Assembly (NCBI GenBank): GCA_026984355.1
Contig: JALSSG010000118.1
Coordinates: 1 to 13,583, forward strand
From: Hydrogenothermaceae bacterium
Lineage (GTDB): Bacteria; Aquificota; Aquificia; Aquificales; Hydrogenothermaceae
Direction of reading: 5' to 3'
DNA: 13,583 nt
The position numbers and the translations under genes were made by a program. Of this stretch, positions 1-6,386 are shown piece by piece. The notes under the pieces were generated by a model. That model did no database searches and was not told the origin of the DNA. It worked only from the letters and a program-made list of their open reading frames with translations. Positions within the stretch are counted from its first letter, which is position 1. Each line of letters starts with the position of its first letter.

Positions 1-226
1 CCAGATAGGTTATACTTTCCCAGATTGTGTTTTGTGATTTAGATTTATTGTGTTTAACAAATTCATCTATTTTCTTATCAAGAAAAAAAGATATAGCTAA
101 AGAAGGAACACCTATGTATAGAATATTTTTATTAAATTTAGTATCATAAAGAACATTTTCTCCAAACGAAAAAGATATAAAACCTATTATTAAGTTTATA
201 ACAATAATACTTTTTTTATATATCAT
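1..226 (-). CDS. Partial exported protein, possibly PAP2-type phosphatase
   Basis: A leftward reading frame starts at ATG 226-224 and stays open to the window edge, giving 75 residues. The N-terminus is a convincing signal peptide or membrane anchor: MIYKKS, then a hydrophobic run to about residue 21, then FGEN as a possible cleavage area. Downstream it reads LYIGVPSLAISFFLDKKID, then a basic stretch and IWESITYL. That pattern (hydrophobic helix, short DKxI, then a helix leading towards a glycine turn) resembles the N-terminus of membrane or periplasmic PAP2 phosphatases, but the catalytic motifs would lie off the window, so the family call is tentative. An in-frame TGA lies about nine codons upstream. 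The ribosome binding site is weak. A GTG directly precedes the ATG and could also be used. It is divergent from the cytochrome gene at 330, sharing a 103-base promoter region. Confidence 0.5.
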   Translation of the reverse strand, partial: MIYKKSIIVINLIIGFISFSFGENVLYDTKFNKNILYIGVPSLAISFFLDKKIDEFVKHNKSKSQNTIWESITYL

Positions 227-329
227 CACTGACTCATATTTTAACAAACTTCATATACAGGTTTGATTTTTTATAAAAGTTATATTAAGTTATTAATATG
301 TTCTAAATTTTTAATGTAGGAGGGTAAGT

Positions 330-656
330 ATGAAAAAAGTAGTAATGGCAGTAGTAATGGGAGCTGTAATATCTGTAGGTGGAGCTTTTGCTGCTGATGG
401 AAAAGCTGTATTTCAATCAAAAGGATGTACAGCATGCCACAATCCAACAGTTGACACAGTAGGACCTTCTTTAAAGAAAATAGCAAAAGCTTATGCAGGC
501 AAAGAACAGCAACTTATAGAGTTTTTAAAAGGACATGGAAAAGCTATAGTAGATCCTGCAAAATTTCCAATAATGCAACCACAGCTCAATCAGCTAAAAA
601 GCCTATCTGATGCTGAATTAAAAGCACTTGCAGAATTTATTTTAAGCCATAAATAA
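330..656 (+). CDS. Small periplasmic class I cytochrome c
   Basis: Encodes a 108-residue monohaem c-type cytochrome, a soluble periplasmic electron carrier. The first 21 residues form a typical Sec signal peptide (MKK, hydrophobic core, AFA before AD), leaving a mature protein of about 87 residues. The haem-binding motif CTACH is at residues 33-37 (His37 as axial ligand). The second ligand is probably Met82 in FPIMQP, and the C-terminal helix LKALAEFIL follows. Size and architecture match the c552/c555-type carriers of Aquificales, which pass electrons between the quinol-oxidising complex or sulfur/hydrogen enzymes and terminal oxidases; the actual partner cannot be read from the sequence. 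A very strong Shine-Dalgarno (AGGAGGG, 318-324) sits six bases before the ATG, suggesting high expression. A GC hairpin follows the stop codon and a second, divergent cytochrome comes next. Confidence 0.93.
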   Translation: MKKVVMAVVMGAVISVGGAFAADGKAVFQSKGCTACHNPTVDTVGPSLKKIAKAYAGKEQQLIEFLKGHGKAIVDPAKFPIMQPQLNQLKSLSDAELKALAEFILSHK

Positions 657-664
657 TAATTTCC

Positions 665-680
665 AGGGGCTTTAGCCCCT
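665..680 (+). terminator. GC hairpin between the two cytochrome genes
   Basis: AGGGGC (665-670) and GCCCCT (675-680) form a perfect six-pair stem with a TTTA loop, starting eight bases after the first cytochrome's stop. The following tract is TTTATAAAAA, so there is no long uninterrupted T-run. It may be a weak intrinsic terminator/attenuator or an mRNA-stabilising 3' end. It ends only eight bases before the ATG of the second cytochrome, which has no good ribosome binding site of its own. Confidence 0.6.
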
Positions 681-688
681 TTATAAAA

Positions 689-1075
689 ATGAGGTTTATT
701 TTAGCCTTATTGTCTTTTCTACTTTTTGTACTAAACTCATATTCAGAAGAATCTTTAGGTAAACGTCTTTTCATAAAATACAGCTGTGGTTCGTGCCATG
801 ATATTGATAGAAAGGTAGTAGGACCATCTCTTATTGATATAGCCAAAAGATACGGAAGTAGCGAAAAAGCTATAGAAAAAGTAGCCAGGCTTATTATTAA
901 TCCAGAACCTTCAAACTGGCCTGGATATGCTTATATGCCTCCTTTTAAAATCCCATTAGAAGAAGCTATGGCACTTGCTAGATATGTTCTTGTAGAAGCT
1001 CCTAAAGAAGCACAGAAAAAGAAAAAGAAAAACTCATTAGAAGAGGATTTAGATTTAGAACTTCAGATGCATTAA
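689..1075 (+). CDS. Second small cytochrome c with charged tail
   Basis: A 128-residue exported monohaem cytochrome c. Residues 1-19 look like a signal peptide (MRF, hydrophobic core, NSYS before EES). The haem motif CGSCH is at 33-37 and the probable axial methionine is Met83 in YMPPF. The shared spacing from CxxCH to VGPSL to the methionine shows it is a homologue of the preceding gene, though diverged. It differs in carrying an extra C-terminal tail of about 25 residues: a lysine run (about 110-114) followed by an acidic stretch (EEDLDLELQMH), which could be a docking or electrostatic interaction surface. No Shine-Dalgarno is evident; a hairpin occupies 665-680, so expression may depend on read-through or coupling from the upstream cytochrome. 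Its stop codon overlaps the stop of the convergent gene at 1072. Confidence 0.88.
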   Translation: MRFILALLSFLLFVLNSYSEESLGKRLFIKYSCGSCHDIDRKVVGPSLIDIAKRYGSSEKAIEKVARLIINPEPSNWPGYAYMPPFKIPLEEAMALARYVLVEAPKEAQKKKKKNSLEEDLDLELQMH

Positions 1076-1281
1076 TTATTAGATTCATTCCTATGATTTT
1101 GTTTTTCATTGTTTTTCACAAACCATATAGAAAGTCCAATAAGTCCTGCAACAGCGATAATAACAAAAAAACCTTCCCATATAGAGTTTACATTACAGAA
1201 AAGCCCAAAACTTGAGTATGGGTCACACTGCTGAGGAACTTCTTTAAAAGGGTTTTGAGCCTGTACTAAAAATTTTTCCAT
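1072..1281 (-). CDS. Small one-helix membrane protein, unknown function
   Basis: A 69-residue protein I do not recognise. It has a polar N-terminal segment with two cysteines (Cys19 and Cys29), one transmembrane helix at about residues 37-55 (GFFVIIAVAGLIGLSIWF), and a short Lys/Asn-rich tail. The positive-inside rule places the tail in the cytoplasm and the cysteine-bearing N-terminus outside, where a disulfide is possible. The start is supported by AGAAGGTG about five bases upstream of the ATG. It lies 43 bases after the DsrE-like gene on the same strand and is probably co-transcribed with it. Its stop overlaps that of the convergent cytochrome, with no room for a separate terminator. Such mini-proteins are often accessory subunits of respiratory complexes, but nothing in the sequence proves this. 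Confidence 0.72.
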   Translation of the reverse strand: MEKFLVQAQNPFKEVPQQCDPYSSFGLFCNVNSIWEGFFVIIAVAGLIGLSIWFVKNNEKQNHRNESNN

Positions 1282-1290
1282 ATTTACACC

Positions 1291-1318
1291 TTCTTATATA
1301 TCAATAAATTCTTATATA
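1291..1318 (-). repeat. Short direct repeat upstream of small membrane protein gene
   Basis: On the minus strand TATATAAGAA occurs twice (1318-1309 and 1300-1291) with an 18-base period. The copy nearer the gene runs into its Shine-Dalgarno (AAGAAGG). Just upstream, a perfect TATAAT (1324-1319) touches the end of the DsrE-like gene and could be a promoter -10 for the small gene. In such AT-rich sequence, chance is a serious alternative. Confidence 0.3.
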
Positions 1319-1324
1319 ATTATA

Positions 1325-1798
1325 TTATCTTATAGGAAAGTATGCATATCCTTTATTCTGTAAATCAACCAGTGCTACAAATACTGTATATACTGGTTTT
1401 ACAAAGTCATATATGTTTTTTAAATCTATTTTTCTACTTTTTAATCCTGCTTCACATATCTGGAATTTAACATTATATATATCGTGTAAACTTTTTAATC
1501 TCTGGTAGATTTCATACTGTTTTTTTATCAGTTGTTTTTCTTCTTTATATGGAGATTTAGATAAATCTTTTATGAAAAATTTGTATGCATTACCATGTAT
1601 AACAACTATAACATCTACATCTATTAATTTGTTTTTATAATAACTTATATTTGTTGCTAATCCACTTAGTAGATAAATCTCAAATCTTTTTAAATCCCCA
1701 GTAGTTAGGTCAATAACCACTTTTCTTTCTTCAGCTTTTGTTATGTGAAATAGATAAAGGATTAAAATAAAAACTGATAAAACGGTTAATCTTTTCAT
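1325..1798 (-). CDS. Exported DsrE/DsrF-like sulfur-relay protein
   Basis: Encodes about 157 residues. I chose the ATG at 1798 rather than one eight codons further upstream (1822) because GGAGGG lies directly before 1798 with good spacing and a signal peptide then begins at once (MKRLTVLSVFILILYLFHITKAEE). The mature part has the DsrE-like fold pattern: KVVIDLTTGD strand, VDVIVVIHG strand, a charged helix, then FQICEAGLKSRKID with a conserved-type cysteine (Cys115), VYTVFVALVDLQNKGYAYF at the end. Cytoplasmic relatives (DsrE, TusD, YchN) carry persulfide sulfur on such a cysteine; here the signal peptide points to the periplasm. In a sulfur-oxidising organism beside cytochromes c, a role in periplasmic sulfur handling is plausible but inferred. 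It is transcribed divergently from ispG. Confidence 0.75.
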   Translation of the reverse strand: MKRLTVLSVFILILYLFHITKAEERKVVIDLTTGDLKRFEIYLLSGLATNISYYKNKLIDVDVIVVIHGNAYKFFIKDLSKSPYKEEKQLIKKQYEIYQRLKSLHDIYNVKFQICEAGLKSRKIDLKNIYDFVKPVYTVFVALVDLQNKGYAYFPIR

Positions 1799-1842
1799 GA
1801 TTTTTCCCTCCAAATAAAACATGGCACGAATTTAAAAGTAGA

Positions 1843-1871
1843 TTAATTTATCCAAATAAGCAATGTATAAT
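1843..1871 (+). promoter_or_regulatory. Predicted ispG promoter, very short leader
   Basis: A perfect -10 TATAAT at 1866-1871 is preceded by TG; a poor -35 (TTAATT) lies 17 bases upstream at 1843-1848. Transcription would begin around 1878, at or within a base or two of the ispG ATG (1879), and there is no Shine-Dalgarno in the gap. The site lies in the 80-base divergent region shared with the DsrE-like gene. Confidence 0.4.
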
Positions 1872-1878
1872 AAGTTTT

Positions 1879-2937
1879 ATGGAAATGATAAAGAGAAGAA
1901 AAACAAGGGCAGTCTATATAGGAAATGTAAAAATAGGAGATGGTGCTCCTATAGTCGTTCAGTCTATGACTGATACAAAAACCTATAATGTACAGGAAAC
2001 ATTAAACCAGATATACAGACTTTATAAAGCAGGTTGCGAAATAGTTAGAGTTGCTGTTCCTACAGAAAAAGATGCAGAGGCTTTACCAGAGATTGTAAAA
2101 AATTCGCCAGTTCCTATAATAGGAGATATACATTTTAGCCCAAGAATAGCTTTTAAGGCTCTTGAAAGTGGTATACATGGTATACGTTTAAATCCTGGTA
2201 ATATAAATGATAAAGAAAAAATAAAAGATATTCTTTTAGAGTGTAAAAGAAAAAGTATTGGTGTTAGACTTGGAGTTAACTCAGGTTCTTTAGAAGAAAG
2301 ACTTTTACAGAAGTATGGCTATCCTTCTGCACAGGCTCTTGCAGAAAGTGCTCTTTACTGGTCGGAGTTTTTTGAAAGTGTAGGATTTACAAATTTTAAA
2401 GTTTCAATAAAAGGCTCCGATGTTTTGCAAAATGTGGAAGCTAACAAAATTTTTGCAGAAAAAACAGATATTCCTCTTCATATTGGTATAACTGAAGCAG
2501 GTCCTTCTGGAAGAGGTTCTATAAAATCAGCTGTAGGTATAGGTATACTGCTTTATATGGGGATTGGTGATACAGTTAGAGTGTCTCTTACAGCAGACCC
2601 TGAAGAAGAGGTTGAGGTAGCATATCAAATACTACAATCCCTTGGTCTTAGAAGAAAAGGAATTGAAATAGTATCCTGTCCAACATGTGGAAGAATAGAG
2701 GTAAATCTGCCTGAGGTTGTTAAAAAGGTAGAAAATTCGTTGAAGGATATTAATAAACCTATAAAAGTGGCTATAATGGGATGTGTAGTTAACGCTATTG
2801 GTGAAGCAAAAGAAGCAGATATAGGTCTGGCTTGTGGGAATAAATCTGCGATTTTGTTTAAAAAAGGTCAACCAGTTAAAAGAGTTTCAGAAGAAGAAAT
2901 GGTTGATGAACTTTTAAAGGAGATAAAGACTCTATAA
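1879..2937 (+). CDS. ispG: 4-hydroxy-3-methylbut-2-enyl diphosphate synthase
   Basis: IspG (GcpE) is the iron-sulfur enzyme that reductively converts MEcPP to HMBPP in the cytoplasmic MEP pathway for isoprenoids (quinones, undecaprenyl carriers). The 352-residue product is the ordinary bacterial length. The N-terminal TIM-barrel portion shows RRKTRAVYIGNVKIG, IVVQSMTDT (26-33), IIGDIHF and GIRLNPGNI. The C-terminal cluster domain has SCPTCGR with Cys267 and Cys270, then MGCVVNAIGEA with Cys302 and Glu309, the expected three-Cys/one-Glu [4Fe-4S] ligand set. ATG at 1879 has no Shine-Dalgarno; a second in-frame ATG is two codons later. It is the first gene of an apparent + strand operon, with the next gene one base beyond its stop. 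Confidence 0.97.
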   Translation: MEMIKRRKTRAVYIGNVKIGDGAPIVVQSMTDTKTYNVQETLNQIYRLYKAGCEIVRVAVPTEKDAEALPEIVKNSPVPIIGDIHFSPRIAFKALESGIHGIRLNPGNINDKEKIKDILLECKRKSIGVRLGVNSGSLEERLLQKYGYPSAQALAESALYWSEFFESVGFTNFKVSIKGSDVLQNVEANKIFAEKTDIPLHIGITEAGPSGRGSIKSAVGIGILLYMGIGDTVRVSLTADPEEEVEVAYQILQSLGLRRKGIEIVSCPTCGRIEVNLPEVVKKVENSLKDINKPIKVAIMGCVVNAIGEAKEADIGLACGNKSAILFKKGQPVKRVSEEEMVDELLKEIKTL

Positions 2938-2938
2938 C

Positions 2939-3358
2939 ATGGAAAAATTATATTACATAGCAGGGTTGTTAGACGCCTGTGGAAAGATATCCATTGTAAA
3001 AGTAAGAAACTCTCCAAATTCAGTATATATAAAGGTAGTTTTAAGAAGCTCTGGAACCGAGGCACTTGAACTTGTAAAAGATATATATGGTGGAACGTTA
3101 AAGCAAGGCAAAAAAGTTTGTTCTCTTACTCTCACTCATAATAAGGCAAAAAAATTACTTGAAGAAACAAAAGATTTCCTTCTTTCAAAAAAGAAAGAAG
3201 CCCAGATAGTTTTAAGATTATATGAAACACGTTTTACTCGCAAATATGAAGCTGAGCGAAAAAAAGAAATTATAAGAGAATTTCTAAAGTTAAATAAAGA
3301 AAAGCCAAGACGTATAAAAGATGGAAAAACCTCTTTATATAAGTGGATAGAAGAGTGA
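2939..3358 (+). CDS. Orphan LAGLIDADG-like protein, active-site Asp missing
   Basis: A 139-residue basic protein. Residues 7-15 read IAGLLDACG, close to the LAGLIDADG signature of homing endonucleases and of the WhiA regulator fold, followed by the expected strand KISIVKV, a second strand VYIKVVLRS, helix EALELVKDIYG, strand CSLTLTH, then a helix and SKKKEAQIVLRLYE (compare the Kk-x-qa region of that family). The acidic residue at position 8 of the motif, which binds metal in active nucleases, is Cys14 here, so cleavage activity is doubtful. The last 40 residues are very basic (RKYEAERKKEIIREF, then KEKPRRIKDGK and SLYKWIEE) and could bind nucleic acid. It starts one base after ispG and ends 36 bases before carB, so it is translationally embedded. 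Four of its nine arginines use CGN codons, against about one of seventeen in ispG. Family call moderate; function unknown. Confidence 0.7.
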   Translation: MEKLYYIAGLLDACGKISIVKVRNSPNSVYIKVVLRSSGTEALELVKDIYGGTLKQGKKVCSLTLTHNKAKKLLEETKDFLLSKKKEAQIVLRLYETRFTRKYEAERKKEIIREFLKLNKEKPRRIKDGKTSLYKWIEE

Positions 3359-3365
3359 TAAAATA

Positions 3366-3395
3366 TTTTAAATCTCCGCTAAAAGAGGTTTTAAA
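3366..3395 (+). promoter_or_regulatory. Hairpin enclosing carB ribosome binding site
   Basis: TTTTAAATCTC (3366-3376) can pair with GAGGTTTTAAA (3385-3395) around an eight-base loop, with one T-T mismatch and one G-U pair. The right arm contains the carB Shine-Dalgarno GAGG and ends on the A of the start codon. The stem is AT-rich and would be weak at thermophilic temperatures; it may be incidental. Confidence 0.3.
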
Positions 3396-5083
3396 TGCCT
3401 AAAAGAACAGATATAAATAGAATACTTCTTATTGGTTCAGGTCCTATAGTTATAGGACAGGCTGCAGAATTTGATTATTCTGGAACTCAAGGAGCAAAGG
3501 CTTTAAAAGAAGAAGGATATGAAGTTATACTTGTAAATTCTAACCCAGCAACCATTATGACAGACCCAGAAATTGCAGATAAAACCTATATAGAGCCTCT
3601 AATCACTCCAGTTTTAGAAAAGATTATAGATAAAGAAAGACCAGATGCTATTTTACCTACTCTTGGTGGTCAAACTGCTTTAAATCTTGCTGTTGATTTG
3701 TATGAAAAAGGTATATTGGAAAAATATAACGTAAAGATGATAGGGGCTTCCTATGAAGCTATAAAGAAAGCTGAGGATAGAGAGCTATTTAAAGAGGCTA
3801 TGGAAAAAATAGGTCTTCTTATGCCTAAAAGTGCAGTTGTTAAGACCATTGCACAGGCTTATGAAGCTATTGAATGGATAGGATTTCCTGTTATTATAAG
3901 ACCATCTTTTACTTTAGGTGGGACCGGAGGAAGTATAGCTTATAATCAAGATGAATTTCATGAAAAAATAAAAGCAGGTTTAGAGGCATCTCCTATACAT
4001 GAAGTTTTACTTGAAGAGTCTGTTATAGGGTGGAAAGAGTTTGAGATGGAGGTAATGAGAGATAAAAATGATAATTGTGTTATCGTATGTTCCATAGAAA
4101 ATTTTGACCCTATGGGCGTTCATACTGGAGATAGCATAACTGTAGCACCTGCAATGACTTTAACTGACAGAGAATATCAGATACTCCGTAATTATTCTAT
4201 AGCTGTGTTAAAAGAAATTGGAATAGAAACAGGAGGCTCAAATGTTCAATTTGCTCAAAATCCTAATGATGGAACTTTCTATGTTATAGAGATGAACCCT
4301 AGAGTTTCAAGGTCTTCAGCTCTTGCGTCAAAGGCAACAGGTTTTCCAATTGCAAAAATAGCAGCTAAACTTGCTGTTGGATATACTCTTGATGAGCTGA
4401 AAAATGATATAACAAGGGAAACGCCAGCATCTTTTGAACCTACTATAGATTATGTGGTTACAAAAATCCCTCGTTTTGACTTTGCTAAATTTCCAGAAAC
4501 AGATTCAACTTTGACTACTATGATGAAATCTGTTGGAGAAGTTATGGCTATAGGAAGGACTTTTAAAGAAAGTCTTCAAAAAGCTATCAGGAGTCTTGAG
4601 CTTGGTAGATATGGTTTTTATATAGGTCTTGAAAAATATGATGATGAAGAAATAAAAAAGAAGATAATCACACCTAATGCTGATAGACTCTGGTACATAG
4701 CAGAAGGTTTTAGAAGAGGTCTATCAGTAGATGATGTTCATAGATTATCTCATATAGATAAATGGTTTTTAAATGAAATAAAAGAGTTAATAGATTTTGA
4801 AATTTATCTTTCTAATAAAACGTTAGGAACTATTTCGCAGGAAGATTTAGAGAAAGCAAAACAGTGGGGTTTTTCTGACAAAGAGCTTGCACGTTTATTA
4901 AAAACTACAGAAGATAAAATTAGGGAAATTAGAATACCTACAAGCTATAAACTGGTAGATACATGTGCGGCAGAGTTTGAAGCTTATACACCATATTACT
5001 ACTCAAGCTATGAATCTCTGTCAGGAAAGATAGAGCCAGATGGCTCTATAAATTACTTTAGAGACTCAGAAACTAATGATTAG
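3395..5083 (+). CDS. carB: Carbamoyl-phosphate synthase large subunit, N-terminal half
   Basis: Encodes 562 residues matching only the first half of CarB (about 1070 residues in most bacteria). This half phosphorylates bicarbonate to carboxyphosphate, then uses ammonia supplied by CarA to make carbamate. Visible are GSGPIVIGQ (14-22), the ATP-grasp residues Arg129 and Arg169, the glycine loop LGGTGG (174-179), His243, Gln285, and the metal/ATP ligands Glu299, Asn301 and Arg303 in EMNPRVSRSS. The oligomerisation domain follows, ending VDTCAAEFEAYTPYYYSSYE at about 540, exactly where fused CarB enters its second synthetase half. A short unique tail (541-562) then ends in TAG. No second half lies nearby; purD follows convergently. 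This is a gene split at a domain boundary, as known in Aquifex, not a truncation. AGAGG precedes the ATG. Confidence 0.95.
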   Translation: MPKRTDINRILLIGSGPIVIGQAAEFDYSGTQGAKALKEEGYEVILVNSNPATIMTDPEIADKTYIEPLITPVLEKIIDKERPDAILPTLGGQTALNLAVDLYEKGILEKYNVKMIGASYEAIKKAEDRELFKEAMEKIGLLMPKSAVVKTIAQAYEAIEWIGFPVIIRPSFTLGGTGGSIAYNQDEFHEKIKAGLEASPIHEVLLEESVIGWKEFEMEVMRDKNDNCVIVCSIENFDPMGVHTGDSITVAPAMTLTDREYQILRNYSIAVLKEIGIETGGSNVQFAQNPNDGTFYVIEMNPRVSRSSALASKATGFPIAKIAAKLAVGYTLDELKNDITRETPASFEPTIDYVVTKIPRFDFAKFPETDSTLTTMMKSVGEVMAIGRTFKESLQKAIRSLELGRYGFYIGLEKYDDEEIKKKIITPNADRLWYIAEGFRRGLSVDDVHRLSHIDKWFLNEIKELIDFEIYLSNKTLGTISQEDLEKAKQWGFSDKELARLLKTTEDKIREIRIPTSYKLVDTCAAEFEAYTPYYYSSYESLSGKIEPDGSINYFRDSETND

Positions 5084-5085
5084 TA

Positions 5086-6366
5086 TTAACTATAATAAAG
5101 TCTCTTAATTCCTTTATCTCCTATATCTTTTCTGTAGTGCATACCTTCAAAATGTATTTTCTCAATTGCTTTATATACTTTTTCCTTCGCTTCTAATAGT
5201 GTATCTCCAATTGCTGTAACAGTTAAAACTCGTCCACCAGCAGTTATTAATTTTCCATCTTTTATATCTGTTCCTGAGTGGAATACAACTATATCTGGGT
5301 CTTTTTCTGCTTCTTGAATACCTGTTATTACTTTTCCTTTTTCATATTTTCCTGGGTAGCCTTTTGAGGCAAGAACTACACCTATAGAGTACTTATCACT
5401 CCATACTGGTTTAACTTTATCTATATTTCCTTCAAGTATATCTAAAATATGCTGTACTAAATCACTTTCTAATCTTCTCATAATTGGCTGTGTCTCAGGG
5501 TCTCCCATTCTTACATTGAATTCTAATACATTAATTCCTTTTGGTCCTATCATGAGTCCAGCATATAAAAATCCAGATAATGGTTTTCCTTCTTTTATCA
5601 TACCTTTTAAAGTTGGATACATTATTTTTTCTAATATCTGTTTTTCAATTTCAGGAGTAATTACTGGTGCTGGAGAATAGGCACCCATACCTCCTGTATT
5701 TGGTCCTTTATCATTGTCAAACACTCTTTTGTGGTCTTGAGATGTGGCCATTGGGACAAGCTTGTCATCTTTTACCATGGCTATATAAGAAGCTTCCTCT
5801 CCTTCTAAAAACTCTTCAATAACTATCCTTTTACTTGCTTCTCCAAATTTACCAGCAAACATATCTTTTATAGTTTCTATAGCCTCTTCTTCAGTATACG
5901 CGATAATAACTCCTTTACCAGCAGCTAATCCATCAGCTTTTATAACTATCGGAGTTCCCATCTTTTTGACAAATAAAATGGCTTCTTCCTCTTTATCAAA
6001 TGTTTCATAAAATGCAGTAGGAATACCATATTTTTTCATAAAGTTTTTTGCATATACTTTACTTGCTTCTAATATTGATGAGCTTTTTTTATGTCCAAAA
6101 ATTTTTAGGTTAGCCTCTTCAAAAGCATCTACTATTCCTTCAGACAAAGGTTGTTCTGGTCCTACGATAGTAAGGTCTATTTTTTCCTTTTTTGCAAATT
6201 CTACAAGAGATGGGATATCTGTAGGTGATATATCTACTTTCTCAGCTATCTGCCATATTCCAGCGTTTCCTTTTGCAACATAAAGTTTTTTTACAAGAGG
6301 ACTTTGTTTTACTTTCCATGCTAATGCATGTTCTCTACCACCATTTCCTACAATGAGTACCTTCAT
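5086..6366 (-). CDS. purD: Phosphoribosylamine-glycine ligase (GARS)
   Basis: PurD joins glycine to 5-phosphoribosylamine with ATP, the second step of purine synthesis, in the cytoplasm. The 426-residue protein is full length. Motifs in order: GNGGREHAL (7-15) in the N-domain, VGPEQPL (68-74), the ATP-grasp loop KADGLAAGKG (143-152), GPNTGGMGAYSP (221-232), and LEFNVRMGDPETQ (281-293) with the metal-binding acidic and Asn residues. AAGGAG lies nine bases before the ATG. It is the second gene of a two-gene minus-strand unit, 20 bases after lysA; the two pathways are unrelated, so the pairing is probably organisational. Its stop is two bases from the carB stop. Confidence 0.97.
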   Translation of the reverse strand: MKVLIVGNGGREHALAWKVKQSPLVKKLYVAKGNAGIWQIAEKVDISPTDIPSLVEFAKKEKIDLTIVGPEQPLSEGIVDAFEEANLKIFGHKKSSSILEASKVYAKNFMKKYGIPTAFYETFDKEEEAILFVKKMGTPIVIKADGLAAGKGVIIAYTEEEAIETIKDMFAGKFGEASKRIVIEEFLEGEEASYIAMVKDDKLVPMATSQDHKRVFDNDKGPNTGGMGAYSPAPVITPEIEKQILEKIMYPTLKGMIKEGKPLSGFLYAGLMIGPKGINVLEFNVRMGDPETQPIMRRLESDLVQHILDILEGNIDKVKPVWSDKYSIGVVLASKGYPGKYEKGKVITGIQEAEKDPDIVVFHSGTDIKDGKLITAGGRVLTVTAIGDTLLEAKEKVYKAIEKIHFEGMHYRKDIGDKGIKRLYYS

Positions 6367-6386
6367 CTATTTTTTCTCCTTTTATT

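Noticed and set aside
227..329. Sigma-70 promoter for the first cytochrome
   Set aside because: TTGATT (263-268) is -35-like, but no -10 lies at proper spacing (TATATT at 281 is too close and TATTAA at 291 too far), so I did not annotate it.
1017..1033. AAAAAGAAAAAGAAAAA tract in cytochrome 2 as a slippage-prone or phase-variable repeat
   Set aside because: It is interrupted by G bases and encodes a lysine run; no homopolymer is long enough to argue for phase variation.
1799..1822. DsrE-like gene start at the upstream ATG (1822)
   Set aside because: The GGAGGG ribosome binding site lies between the two ATGs and the signal peptide begins at the second one.
2632..3135. Long minus-strand open frames overlapping ispG and the LAGLIDADG-like gene
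   Set aside because: They lack ribosome binding sites and family resemblance and are antisense shadows of well-supported genes.
3395..5083. carB as a frameshifted or truncated pseudogene
   Set aside because: The frame is intact, all N-half catalytic residues are present, and it ends at the natural boundary between halves. No remnant of a second half follows.
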